26,675 bases of DNA from an uncultured Blautia sp. (GTDB lineage Bacteria > Bacillota > Clostridia > Lachnospirales > Lachnospiraceae), in the NCBI GenBank assembly GCA_900551715.1, contig URXG01000028.1, positions 1-26,675 of the forward strand, given 5' to 3'. A program made the translations under genes and the position numbers. Under the pieces are notes generated by a model. It was not told the origin of the DNA, did not search any database, and saw only the letters and a program-made list of their open reading frames with translations. Shown piece by piece: positions 1 to 6,850 of the stretch (within the stretch, counting starts at the first letter, position 1; the number at the start of each line of letters is the position of its first letter).

Positions 1-13
1 TGGCAAAAAACAT
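1..13 (-). CDS. Start of a gene leaving the window (four codons visible)
   Basis: Only the first codons are inside the window: ATG followed by codons for Phe, Phe, Ala. The start is proposed because GAGGTG (minus strand, 26-21) sits 7 nt before the ATG, and because a promoter-like element at 61-93 lies at the same distance as in two other genes of this window. Product unknown. It may be a target of the sigma factor encoded at 1744-2295, which is inference. Confidence 0.35.
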
Positions 14-60
14 GCCAAAACACCTCGCGGGATACTACCTTCTGAATAGTTACTTCTATC

Positions 61-93
61 TATATAAAGACATGTTTTCCAGATTCCTTTCAC
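61..93 (-). promoter_or_regulatory. ECF-type promoter element, copy A
   Basis: Minus-strand block GTGAAAGGA (93-85), then 15 nt, then CTTT (69-66) followed by an AT-rich stretch. The same two blocks with exactly the same 15-nt gap occur at 11674-11701 and 14059-14086, in front of the two secreted proteins. The GTGAAAGG block resembles an ECF -35 region (GAA core) rather than TTGACA. It lies about 50 nt before the proposed start at 13. Confidence 0.6.
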
Positions 94-106
94 CCAAATT
101 ATAGAA

Positions 107-142
107 TAAAAAAATATGCCTGTTTTTGTACAGACATATTTC
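107..142 (-). terminator. Intrinsic terminator of the sigma/PrsW operon
   Basis: On the minus strand an 11-bp stem (arms 140-130 and 123-113, one G-U pair) with a 6-nt loop is followed by a run of seven T. It lies just after the prsW-like stop codon and separates that operon from the promoter element at 61-93. Confidence 0.85.
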
Positions 143-155
143 ATAAGTGACTTTT

Positions 156-797
156 TCATTCGATATCAATTTTCAACCGTGAAAATACCTGGTTCAAAAT
201 ATGCAGGATCAAAATCAACACAGATGGGAACAGATAGCCAATGAATTCCCATGTTCCACCTCCACTGATAAGCAGATTATATACACCATGAAACACAACG
301 CAGGCTCCCAGCGCACCTACTGTACCGGTAATAGTAATCCATTTTTTACGGAAAACATAGGCGATCCCATATCCAATGGCAATTCCGCACAGGATATGCA
401 ATGCTCCGGCAGAAATTCCTCTGATCAGAAGTACAGAAAAATTTTCCGCACCGTTTTCTGTAAGATAACAGGCATTTTCAAAGGTAGCAAAACCAACCGA
501 AATTCCTATAGCAGCAGAGACAATAGATCTTTGCTCCGGTTCAAAAACTGCCAGATAAAACAACAGTGGCAGGATTTTCATAACTTCCTCACATGCCGGT
601 GTGATCTCGATCACTGCTCTTGCCTGATCCACTCCATAATATCCCATAAAGAAACTGCTGACATACGCAGAAAAAAGGCAGACTGCCATTCCAACGATCA
701 CAAATAAAGTAAACATCCGCTGCCGACCTCTGGTAAACAGAAGGCTCAGTATCATAGGAATCGCCAGACAGATGAAAATATTTTCTATGTAAGTCAT
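156..797 (-). CDS. PrsW-family intramembrane metalloprotease
   Basis: A 213-residue polytopic membrane protein with the full PrsW signature: paired glutamates E70-E71 followed by K74 (EEVMK), FATFEN at 103-108, H134 in a transmembrane helix, and H170/N174 (HGVYN). In Bacillus subtilis, PrsW makes the first (site-1) cut in the anti-sigma factor RsiW, which releases SigW. The ATG overlaps the upstream stop codon (ATGA) and has AAGGAGGTG 8 nt before it, so translation is probably coupled to the gene at 794-1405. Being the last gene of an operon that begins with an ECF sigma factor, it probably cuts a membrane regulator of that sigma factor. The best local candidate is the product of 1395-1754. 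The family call is firm; the substrate is inference. Confidence 0.88.
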   Translation of the reverse strand: MTYIENIFICLAIPMILSLLFTRGRQRMFTLFVIVGMAVCLFSAYVSSFFMGYYGVDQARAVIEITPACEEVMKILPLLFYLAVFEPEQRSIVSAAIGISVGFATFENACYLTENGAENFSVLLIRGISAGALHILCGIAIGYGIAYVFRKKWITITGTVGALGACVVFHGVYNLLISGGGTWEFIGYLFPSVLILILHILNQVFSRLKIDIE

Positions 798-1405
798 CTG
801 CCGTACACCTCCTTCTTAAGAGTAGGAAACAACGCAGTCATTGTAAGCGTAAGCAGAATATCTACCAGAAAATACAGATTAAACCTGGTATAATCTTTTA
901 TAAAAACAGATACAATATAAACTCCCAGCTGGAAAGTGAGCATAAGCAGAAACAATACATCCAGAAGCTTACCAGAACTGTTCTGGCATAAACCCCATAC
1001 TGATCTGTAGGCAATAGTTCCCACTGTAACTGCAAATGCAATGGTTGTTACAGGTGAAGGTCCCATAATTTTGAAAACCACACTTATAACCGTGTACACC
1101 AGTGCACACACCACAGCCATATTACAGCCCTTCATCTGAATATCTTTCTGAAACAAAGATACGGACAAATAAAACAAATAGGCTGCGATCCATGAGATCT
1201 CAGCCACATAAAAAACCTGAGGAACTTTACCGGTGATCATCAGACAAAGCACATAATACAAAGTTCCCAGTGACATACATCCATAACCACCACAAAGCAG
1301 CAGAAATATCCTGCTTCTTCTGCGAAGTGCCACTATCAGAGAGAGTATTGCCATGCTTCCCAGCAAGGTTATCTGAAAGACATTATCTACAACTTCAAAA
1401 TTCAT
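794..1405 (-). CDS. Polytopic membrane protein of unknown function
   Basis: I do not recognise the family. The 203-residue product has roughly six to seven hydrophobic segments, short polar loops (an RRRSR positive patch after the first helix) and no visible catalytic motif. I chose the ATG at 1405 because AAAGGA lies 6 nt upstream; the ATG five codons earlier has no good ribosome site. The gene overlaps the end of 1395-1754 by 11 nt and its stop overlaps the prsW-like start, so all four genes are one translationally linked unit. It could be a sensor or scaffold for the sigma switch, but nothing in the sequence proves that. Confidence 0.75.
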   Translation of the reverse strand: MNFEVVDNVFQITLLGSMAILSLIVALRRRSRIFLLLCGGYGCMSLGTLYYVLCLMITGKVPQVFYVAEISWIAAYLFYLSVSLFQKDIQMKGCNMAVVCALVYTVISVVFKIMGPSPVTTIAFAVTVGTIAYRSVWGLCQNSSGKLLDVLFLLMLTFQLGVYIVSVFIKDYTRFNLYFLVDILLTLTMTALFPTLKKEVYGR

Positions 1406-1754
1406 CCGGATTCCTTTCATCTCTGTTCTGACGGCTTCTCTCCCTTATGCGATAGAGAATAACCGTCACACACACGCCCAGTACAAAAGAAAGAATTCCC
1501 ATTATGATGTAACCCAGTGCTCCATTCTGCCCTATAATACTGGCAGTTACAGAACTGTGCCGGAGTTCCTTAAGATTCTGTAACGACAAACTCTCTGTAA
1601 CAGATGGCATATACAGACCGATACAGATAATCACTGCAAGACAGGCTGCCACACACCCAAGATCTCCCAGAAACTGTTTTTGCTTCTGATCATGCTTCCG
1701 TATCTCTGCTGTTCTCAGCCGGATCCTCTGTATTCGTTCTTCTTCAGTCATCAT
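1395..1754 (-). CDS. Two-helix membrane protein, candidate anti-sigma factor
   Basis: A 119-residue protein: charged N-terminus (about 1-30, rich in Arg, Lys, Glu), transmembrane helix near 32-50, about 30 outside residues, second helix near 80-102, and a charged C-terminal tail. No zinc anti-sigma motif (HxxxCxxC) is present, so this is not a standard ZAS protein. The start is ATG at 1754, 9 nt after AAAGGAGG; a TTG two codons earlier is too close to that site. The start lies inside the last codons of the sigma gene, the usual position of an ECF anti-sigma gene. A cytoplasmic basic/acidic N-terminus next to a membrane helix, with a PrsW protease in the same operon, fits an RsiW-like role. 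This role is inferred from position, not from homology that I can see. Confidence 0.7.
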   Translation of the reverse strand: MMTEEERIQRIRLRTAEIRKHDQKQKQFLGDLGCVAACLAVIICIGLYMPSVTESLSLQNLKELRHSSVTASIIGQNGALGYIIMGILSFVLGVCVTVILYRIRERSRQNRDERNPDEF

Positions 1755-2295
1755 ATTCAAATCCCTCCTTTCGCAAAATTTCCTTCAGGCTTTTTTTGCC
1801 TCTGTGAACCAGATTGGTCACCTGACTTTCTGATCTGCCAAGTACCTTTCCGGCTTCCTTATAACTCATATCTTCAAAATATACCAGATAAAGTGCCTCC
1901 TGGTATTCTTTTTTCAGTTTTTCCATGGCTTCGTACAACTGACCATTTCGTTCATCTCTGAAAATACCGGCTTCTGTAGCTGCCTCACTCTGGATTTCAA
2001 AAGGAAGGGTTTCCAGTCCGATGTGTAATATACGATGTTTCTTTCTGGTTCTGCCTGCCAGATTTCTCGCCGTTTTGTAAAGATATGCCCGAAAGCTGCC
2101 AGCTCCGGATACCGGTCTCTTCCTGGCAAACATCAGCGCAAAAGATTCTATCATCAGGTCTTCGGCCTCATGCATGTCCTTAAGATAACCATTAATATAC
2201 AAGGTAAGAATATCTCCATGTCGCAGCACCAACTCATCGGCGGCCTTTTCCTCTCCCTGCCAGAAAAGCTCGTACAGAATTTCGTCTGTTTTCAT
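1744..2295 (-). CDS. ECF RNA polymerase sigma factor
   Basis: A 183-residue protein with the two-domain ECF layout: region 2 (about 20-85, with DLMIESFALMF and a basic stretch with aromatic residues that would melt the -10 region) and region 4 (about 120-175), whose helix-turn-helix reads EAGKVLGRSESQVTNLVHRGKKSL. It opens an operon with a two-helix membrane protein, a polytopic protein and a PrsW protease, so it is probably held at the membrane and released by proteolysis, as SigW is. A sigma-A-like promoter lies at 2331-2359. The conserved GTGAAAGGA-N15-CTTT element is absent upstream, so it does not appear autoregulated through that motif. AAAGGAG lies 12 nt before the ATG. Targets are probably the genes behind the elements at 61-93, 11671-11701 and 14057-14086 (inference). 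Confidence 0.92.
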   Translation of the reverse strand: MKTDEILYELFWQGEEKAADELVLRHGDILTLYINGYLKDMHEAEDLMIESFALMFARKRPVSGAGSFRAYLYKTARNLAGRTRKKHRILHIGLETLPFEIQSEAATEAGIFRDERNGQLYEAMEKLKKEYQEALYLVYFEDMSYKEAGKVLGRSESQVTNLVHRGKKSLKEILRKEGFEYDD

Positions 2296-2330
2296 ATATC
2301 AGCTGCACTCCTTTGTAAGTCTTACCCTAT

Positions 2331-2359
2331 AATATACCTTTGCCGGTTTTATTTTGCAA
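2331..2359 (-). promoter_or_regulatory. Sigma-A-like promoter of the ECF sigma operon
   Basis: Minus strand TTGCAA (2359-2354), 17-bp spacer, TATATT (2336-2331). Just upstream lies a 9-bp direct repeat (ATAAAAGAA twice, 2396-2388 and 2384-2376) that may act as an A-rich UP element or a binding site. Confidence 0.6.
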
Positions 2360-2400
2360 GAACAAACCAGGGTGATTCTTTTATCCGTTCTTTTATCTGA

Positions 2401-3153
2401 CTATTTTGCAAGATCCTTAATTACCTCTCCTGCAATGATCAGACCTACTACAGATGGAACAAAGGCAGTGGAACCTGGAATGGCACGTCGTTCCGTACAT
2501 TTATGTTCAGCTCCCGGAGGACAGATGCAGTTCTCTCTGCAGCTGATAGCCATGTCCTCTATCGGACTGATCGGATTTTCCTGAGAATAAACTACTTTCA
2601 GTTTTTTGATGCCACGTTTCTTTAATTCACGACGCATGACTTTTGCCAGCGGGCATACTGAAGTTTTGTAGATGTCTGCCACCTGAAAGGCAGTCGGATC
2701 CAGTTTGTTTCCTGCTCCCATGCTGCTGATGATAGGCACTCCTGCTTCTTTGGCTTCCATTACCAGCTGAATCTTGGCCGTCACAGTATCCACTGCATCT
2801 ACCACATAATCATACTGCGTGAAATCAAATTCATCCTTTGTATCCGGAAGATAGAAGCACTTGTGTACGTTTACTTCCACTTTCGGATTAATGTCAAGAA
2901 TGCGCTCTTTCATCACATCTACTTTGTATTTACCCACAGTACTTCTGGTGGCAATGATTTGTCTGTTCAGGTTGGTAAGGCATACTTTGTCATCATCAAT
3001 AAGATCAATGGCACCTACGCCGCTTCGTACCAGTGCCTCCACAGTGTATCCACCTACTCCACCGATTCCAAATACAGCGACTCTGGAGCCAGCAAGTTTC
3101 TCCATGGCTTCTCTGCCAAATAATAATTCCGTTCTTGAAAACTGATTTAACAT
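2401..3153 (-). CDS. tcdA: tRNA threonylcarbamoyladenosine dehydratase (TcdA/CsdL-type, ThiF fold)
   Basis: A 250-residue E1-like enzyme that uses ATP to cyclise the t6A modification at position 37 of ANN-decoding tRNAs. Visible features are the nucleotide-binding GIGGVGG (29-35), the DDDK/NLNRQ segment (53-65), VDAVDTVTAK (118-127), a Cys-rich stretch CRENCICPPG...KC (205-219), and the typical end IPGSTAFVPSVVGLIIAGEVI. Length fits the family. The start at 3153 has GGAG 8 nt upstream. A longer TTG start at 3198 is rejected because it lies only a few bases after the predicted transcription start. It is a single-gene unit with its own promoter, reading toward the sigma operon. The role of the Cys cluster is not known to me. 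Confidence 0.9.
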   Translation of the reverse strand: MLNQFSRTELLFGREAMEKLAGSRVAVFGIGGVGGYTVEALVRSGVGAIDLIDDDKVCLTNLNRQIIATRSTVGKYKVDVMKERILDINPKVEVNVHKCFYLPDTKDEFDFTQYDYVVDAVDTVTAKIQLVMEAKEAGVPIISSMGAGNKLDPTAFQVADIYKTSVCPLAKVMRRELKKRGIKKLKVVYSQENPISPIEDMAISCRENCICPPGAEHKCTERRAIPGSTAFVPSVVGLIIAGEVIKDLAK

Positions 3154-3204
3154 ATTTATCTCTCCACTTATATAATCAATCAATAACCTATCATACAAGT
3201 GTGT

Positions 3205-3233
3205 ATTATAGCATAGCCTTTTCTTTACTACAA
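3205..3233 (-). promoter_or_regulatory. Promoter of tcdA
   Basis: TTGTAG (3233-3228), exact 17-bp spacer, perfect TATAAT (3210-3205) on the minus strand. It places the RNA start near 3198, which supports the ATG at 3153. Confidence 0.8.
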
Positions 3234-3290
3234 TAAAAAGTGCCGGAGGTCCATTTATTCGTCAAAGTTTACTGCGTAAACGCCCTCCGG
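3234..3290 (-). terminator. Probable terminator overlapping the 3' end of the gene at 3255
   Basis: On the minus strand CCGGAGG (3290-3284) pairs with CCTCCGG (3249-3243). Between them an inner hairpin GTTTAC-GCA-GTAAAC is coded by the last codons of the gene. A CACTTTTTATT tail follows. The left arm and inner hairpin lie inside the coding region, so the C-terminal codons serve two purposes. The T tract begins two bases after the outer stem. Confidence 0.5.
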
Positions 3291-3512
3291 AAGTCTCATA
3301 GTAAGAATTCCCAGATTAAACTCATGATCCATAATAGTAATATGATACTCAAAAATCACATCATCCTCAAATTTAGACAGCAGAACATAGCTTCCATTCT
3401 CTTTGCCGTCAATCTGATCACAGATATCTTCATAAACTGCCTCTCCGGAAATCTCTCTTGGATAACCAGATTCTTTTATTTTCTGTTCGATTGCCTGATA
3501 CAATTCTTCCAT
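3255..3512 (-). CDS. Small conserved-looking acidic protein, unknown function
   Basis: I do not recognise a named family. The 85-residue product is soluble and acidic, with a helical N-terminus (MEELYQAIEQKIKESG) and a beta-rich second half. AAAGGAG lies 12 nt before the ATG, inside the end of the acylphosphatase gene, and only 20 nt separate the two genes, so they are cotranscribed with the PAP2 gene. Codon use matches the neighbours, which supports a real gene. Its last codons form part of a terminator-like structure. Confidence 0.7.
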   Translation of the reverse strand: MEELYQAIEQKIKESGYPREISGEAVYEDICDQIDGKENGSYVLLSKFEDDVIFEYHITIMDHEFNLGILTMRLPEGVYAVNFDE

Positions 3513-3532
3513 TATATAGCTCAGCTCCTTTC

Positions 3533-3808
3533 TCAGTAACGGATTCCAAACCGCCTTTCCTCTTCATTCAGTGGGATCTTTTGTCTCCTGATGTTATCAA
3601 TCTCTATATAACGGTCATTGTAAAGTGCCTGCAGGATCTTGTCAATATCTTCTTCCAGTCCCTGCAATTCTGTGGATACCGAACCATCATACTCATTTCT
3701 GGCCCAGCCTGTAACACTGTACTTTTCTGCCAGATAACCAAGTTTGTACCGGAATCCCACACCCTGAACCCGTCCATAGAAAATAATGGATTCTCGTATT
3801 TTTTTCAT
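3533..3808 (-). CDS. acyP: Acylphosphatase
   Basis: A 91-residue enzyme of normal family length that hydrolyses acyl phosphates such as acetyl phosphate and carbamoyl phosphate. The catalytic signature is clear: GRVQGVGFR (12-20, with R20 binding the phosphate) and GWARN (34-38, with N38 orienting the water). It sits between a PAP2 phosphatase gene (52 nt upstream) and a small unknown gene (20 nt downstream) on the same strand. AGGTG lies 11 nt before the ATG, a rather weak site. Family assignment is firm; the link to the PAP2 partner is only positional. Confidence 0.9.
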   Translation of the reverse strand: MKKIRESIIFYGRVQGVGFRYKLGYLAEKYSVTGWARNEYDGSVSTELQGLEEDIDKILQALYNDRYIEIDNIRRQKIPLNEEERRFGIRY

Positions 3809-3860
3809 GTATTCTTAAACACCTGCATGAACATGAAGCCTCTTCTGTAGTGCTTTCTGC

Positions 3861-4403
3861 TCATATTCCTTGTATATATGTCTGTCTATTTTTCAGTATC
3901 AGTTTTATAATTTTGTATCCCAGAACTCCTGATAGGATTCCAATAATCACACCACCCAGAATATCCGTCGGATAATGCACATACAGATACATTCTGGAAA
4001 AAGCAATGACACAGCCCAGTGCCAGTGCCAGTTTCCACAGTTTCTTTTCTCCTGCCAGATAAAATGCTGTTACAGAAGCAAAAGAAGCAGCTGTATGCCC
4101 GGAAGGAAAGGAATAATCCCATGGTCTTTTTATAAGAAGCTGAATGCTTTTGTTTACATCACATGGTCTTGTCCTTGCTACCAGATTCTTGAGAATGCCA
4201 TTGCACAGGATCAGGTCTACGATCAGTGATGCTGCCATAACCCATCCCACTTTTCTTGTTCTGGGAATGATCAGACAGACAACCGTCAGAATGATCCAGA
4301 TAATTCCGGCACTTCCCAGATTTGTAATAAAAACCATAATCTTATCCAAAACCGGTGTATGCAGTTTCTGAAGCTGATTTAAAATTTCCAGTTCAAAGCT
4401 CAT
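3861..4403 (-). CDS. PAP2-family membrane phosphatase
   Basis: A 180-residue membrane protein with all three acid-phosphatase motifs: K72...ARTRP (76-80), SFPSGH (98-103) and SRMYLYVHYPTD (136-147), so the catalytic histidines H103 and H143 and D147 are present. Four to six hydrophobic helices surround them. Members of this size act on lipid pyrophosphates such as undecaprenyl diphosphate (BcrC-like) or on phosphatidyl lipids; which one cannot be told here. GAGGA lies 6 nt before the ATG. It leads an operon with the acylphosphatase and the 85-residue protein. Confidence 0.88.
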   Translation of the reverse strand: MSFELEILNQLQKLHTPVLDKIMVFITNLGSAGIIWIILTVVCLIIPRTRKVGWVMAASLIVDLILCNGILKNLVARTRPCDVNKSIQLLIKRPWDYSFPSGHTAASFASVTAFYLAGEKKLWKLALALGCVIAFSRMYLYVHYPTDILGGVIIGILSGVLGYKIIKLILKNRQTYIQGI

Positions 4404-4491
4404 AATTTTTCCTCTTTTGCTTATTCATAATTCTCGCCTCATTCTTTGATCAGATATATAGTTCTTCTGCTGCCTGTTTTTTTACAACTGA

Positions 4492-4710
4492 TTATCGGAT
4501 TTTCTTCAATTCACCTTCTATAAGAAAGACCTCATCTCCCTCATTAATATCCATCTCATAGAGCAGTGCATCTCTCTCTTTTACAAATATCTCTTCTCCA
4601 TTGCTGCCCTTCTTCAGCAAAACTCTGTCTACCGGCTCCATCCCTTCCGGCCGTCCCTCACAGCCAAAATCCGGTTCGTCAATACGAAGCACTGTATAAG
4701 TTTCCAGCAT
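4492..4710 (-). CDS. Small acidic protein, unknown, related in design to the next gene
   Basis: A 72-residue soluble protein. It begins with a short strand and VLRIDEPDFGCEGRPEG, then VLLKKG...EEIFVKERDALLY and the turn INEGDEVFLIEG, which suggests a small beta-barrel-like domain. I recall similar proteins being widespread in Lachnospiraceae without a known function. The ATG at 4710 has AAGGGGA 10 nt upstream; a GTG three codons earlier lies too close to that site. It follows the 56-residue gene at 4768-4938 by 57 nt on the same strand. Both share the RID...LL/LY...EG(D/C) layout. Confidence 0.65.
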   Translation of the reverse strand: MLETYTVLRIDEPDFGCEGRPEGMEPVDRVLLKKGSNGEEIFVKERDALLYEMDINEGDEVFLIEGELKKIR

Positions 4711-4767
4711 ATTGATCACATCCCCTTTTTACCACATATATTATTTTAATTTCCCATTACTGCAATT

Positions 4768-4938
4768 CTACTTCATGGAATACTGCATCATTTCATAATG
4801 TAATATGCAGCCCTCATAAATCTCTGTCGGCAATAATGCCCTGGCCACCAGTTTCAGTTCTTCCTCTGGCTGATCAACTCTTTGCAGATGTGCATAGTCA
4901 CCATCAATCCGCTTTACAAGGTAATCACATTCTAACAT
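4768..4938 (-). CDS. 56-residue DUF3006-like small protein
   Basis: This short gene is easily missed. It has AGGAG 7 nt before the ATG and codons like its neighbours. The protein starts with YLVKRIDGDYAHLQ (6-19), continues with a Glu-rich turn and ends with LLPTEIYEGCILHYEM (35-50). That pattern (V.RI.GD.A.L ... LP....EG..L) matches my memory of the DUF3006 family; function unknown. It lies about 100 nt after the acyltransferase gene, beyond a hairpin, and before a second small protein of similar plan. The two may work as a pair. Confidence 0.6.
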   Translation of the reverse strand: MLECDYLVKRIDGDYAHLQRVDQPEEELKLVARALLPTEIYEGCILHYEMMQYSMK

Positions 4939-4973
4939 CGTTTTTCTCCTCTACTGTAAAATCAATTATTTTT

Positions 4974-5000
4974 GTAACTGTTCAGTACCCTCACAGTTAC
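4974..5000. repeat. Perfect 8-bp dyad (hairpin), possible repeated intergenic element
   Basis: GTAACTGT and ACAGTTAC flank an 11-nt loop between the acyltransferase stop (5036) and the small gene at 4938. On the minus strand it is followed by AAAAATAATTG, not a T run, so it is a poor terminator. It may be an mRNA-processing hairpin or a member of a dispersed palindrome family. Confidence 0.45.
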
Positions 5001-5035
5001 CTGTCAAATAGTTGCTTATTTTCAACATCTCATTA

Positions 5036-6847
5036 TTACATTCTCAGTTTTTTATGAAATTCTCTGGTCATATTCTTCTTTTGGAAGATAAACAGCCCTG
5101 CCAGTACCAGAAAACTGATTCCCACACATACTACTGAAGGAATCTTGTAATGAACCAGGTCTGTCCACAGTAAAATCAACGGTACACATCCTATCATTGC
5201 TGCCTGCATAAAATAATACAGATATTCTTCTGATTCCAGATGATTTACTCTGGCAATCACCGGTACAGAACCAAGCACAGCCAGACTTCCAAATGGGAAT
5301 ACAAAGTCTAGAGACCAGCCTCTCCATCCTGTAAAATGATCCCACAAAATACACAATACTGTTATGATCAGCAACTGCCAGGTTTCACTTTTCAGTATAT
5401 TCCGGCGTTTGGCATAGGCCACAAAGACCACAAGCCAGCCACAGAAACAACCTGCTGCCGCAAACCAGAACCAGTTCAGTGTTTCCAGAGTAAGATAATT
5501 CAGCATTCCGCAGACTACAGCTACCACAATACAGAGAAAGCTGAAAATCTGCATTACTTTACGGTCCTCTTTCTGCTGAATTTCACCACAACCAGGGAAT
5601 TCATTTTTCTCTTCTTTATAAGAAATTTCTTCTTTTTTCAACATCTTCATAAAATTTCTCTGAATGCTGTCATCCGGTATCTTGGAAGTAAAACCAAGAA
5701 CCAGCTGATTCCCATAAGAACAGGAACATAACTGCAGCGAATCTGTGCTTGCAAAAATACCAAACCGTTCAATGTACTCTTTGTATTCTTCTGGCAGCCG
5801 TATAATCCCAATATTGGAATATACGGCTGTAATGCTTCTGCTTCCCAGATTTGCCCCTGCCATAAGGAAAAATTTCTTGATTTCCAGAGGCACTGCCCTT
5901 ACAAAAGGATTTTTTTCTATACGGACATATCCGTTCATATTCATGGCGATTCTGTCCTTCTGAAGCTGTTCCTGAAACTGCTGCTTCACACTGGCAAGTA
6001 CTTCTTCAAAAGAGGTATCTTCCTCAAAGACATAACCAACTTCGATCCATCCAAAGAAATTTCCCATAGACTGTGATGGAAAATAATTTCGGAGATTCAC
6101 CGGAATCATCAGTGTTACCGGCTTCTTCTGACGGTTTCTGGGGATCTCTTCCTGTATGGAACAGAGCAGCATGGCAGTCAGAAGAATTGTAATGGAAACG
6201 CCATAGGAACGTGCCTTTGCAAGGGTTTCTTTTACATTCAGAATCACCTCTGTAATATCCATATCCGAATGGACTAATTTCTCCCCTTTCAATTTCACAG
6301 CTGCCGGTTTTTTTTCTTTATTTCTAGGAATCTCAGAAGAATAATACTGAGAAAAACTGTCCTCTTCCTGATCTCCCGGAGTGATTTCTTCTTCATGTTC
6401 TACTCTTGGAAGTTCTGTCTCCGGATGTGCCAGAATCAGATAATTCTGAACCAGTTCTTCCAGGAAATTCATGGCGCCGGTACCGTCTGTCAGCCCATGA
6501 AATACTTCAAAATTCATGCGGTTATTATGGTAACTTACTTGAAACAGAAGAGACTTTTTGTCTGGAATATAAAGGCTGCTGCAGGGTGGTCTCTTTTCCT
6601 GTTTTACTGTGGCATGAATGTCTCTTCTCTCCAGATAAAACCAAAAAAGCCCTTTACGAAGTACTGCCTGAAACAATGGGTATTTTTCCATAGTCTGATC
6701 CAGAGCCCGCTGCAAAATTTCACCGTCAACTGTCTCTTTCAACTGACAGTAAAAACGAAATACTCTGGTGTCATTTTTGCCTGTTACAAGTGGAAAGGCC
6801 AATGCTGCATTATCCAGTTTTCTCCATTTTGAATATCCTTTTTCCAC
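5036..6847 (-). CDS. Condensation/alcohol-acetyltransferase-like enzyme fused to a DUF6320-like membrane domain
   Basis: A 603-residue fusion. Residues 1-430 resemble the CoA-dependent acyltransferase/condensation fold, with the catalytic HxxxDG motif as H117-GLT-D121-G and the partner segment PVNLRNYFPSQSMGNF. Residues from about 433 onward form five to six transmembrane helices with WDHFTGWRGWSLDFVFP, a layout I recall as DUF6320. It probably moves an acyl group onto an acceptor at the membrane; donor and acceptor are unknown. The start is GTG at 6847, with AGAAGG 10 nt upstream overlapping the end of the esterase gene. The two genes are only 3 nt apart, so an acyl-adding and an acyl-removing enzyme are made together. 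Confidence 0.8.
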   Translation of the reverse strand: MEKGYSKWRKLDNAALAFPLVTGKNDTRVFRFYCQLKETVDGEILQRALDQTMEKYPLFQAVLRKGLFWFYLERRDIHATVKQEKRPPCSSLYIPDKKSLLFQVSYHNNRMNFEVFHGLTDGTGAMNFLEELVQNYLILAHPETELPRVEHEEEITPGDQEEDSFSQYYSSEIPRNKEKKPAAVKLKGEKLVHSDMDITEVILNVKETLAKARSYGVSITILLTAMLLCSIQEEIPRNRQKKPVTLMIPVNLRNYFPSQSMGNFFGWIEVGYVFEEDTSFEEVLASVKQQFQEQLQKDRIAMNMNGYVRIEKNPFVRAVPLEIKKFFLMAGANLGSRSITAVYSNIGIIRLPEEYKEYIERFGIFASTDSLQLCSCSYGNQLVLGFTSKIPDDSIQRNFMKMLKKEEISYKEEKNEFPGCGEIQQKEDRKVMQIFSFLCIVVAVVCGMLNYLTLETLNWFWFAAAGCFCGWLVVFVAYAKRRNILKSETWQLLIITVLCILWDHFTGWRGWSLDFVFPFGSLAVLGSVPVIARVNHLESEEYLYYFMQAAMIGCVPLILLWTDLVHYKIPSVVCVGISFLVLAGLFIFQKKNMTREFHKKLRM

Positions 6848-6850
6848 TTT

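Noticed and set aside
3154..3198. Longer TTG start for tcdA
   Set aside because: The promoter at 3205-3233 would start RNA at about that point, and GGAG is correctly placed for the ATG at 3153.
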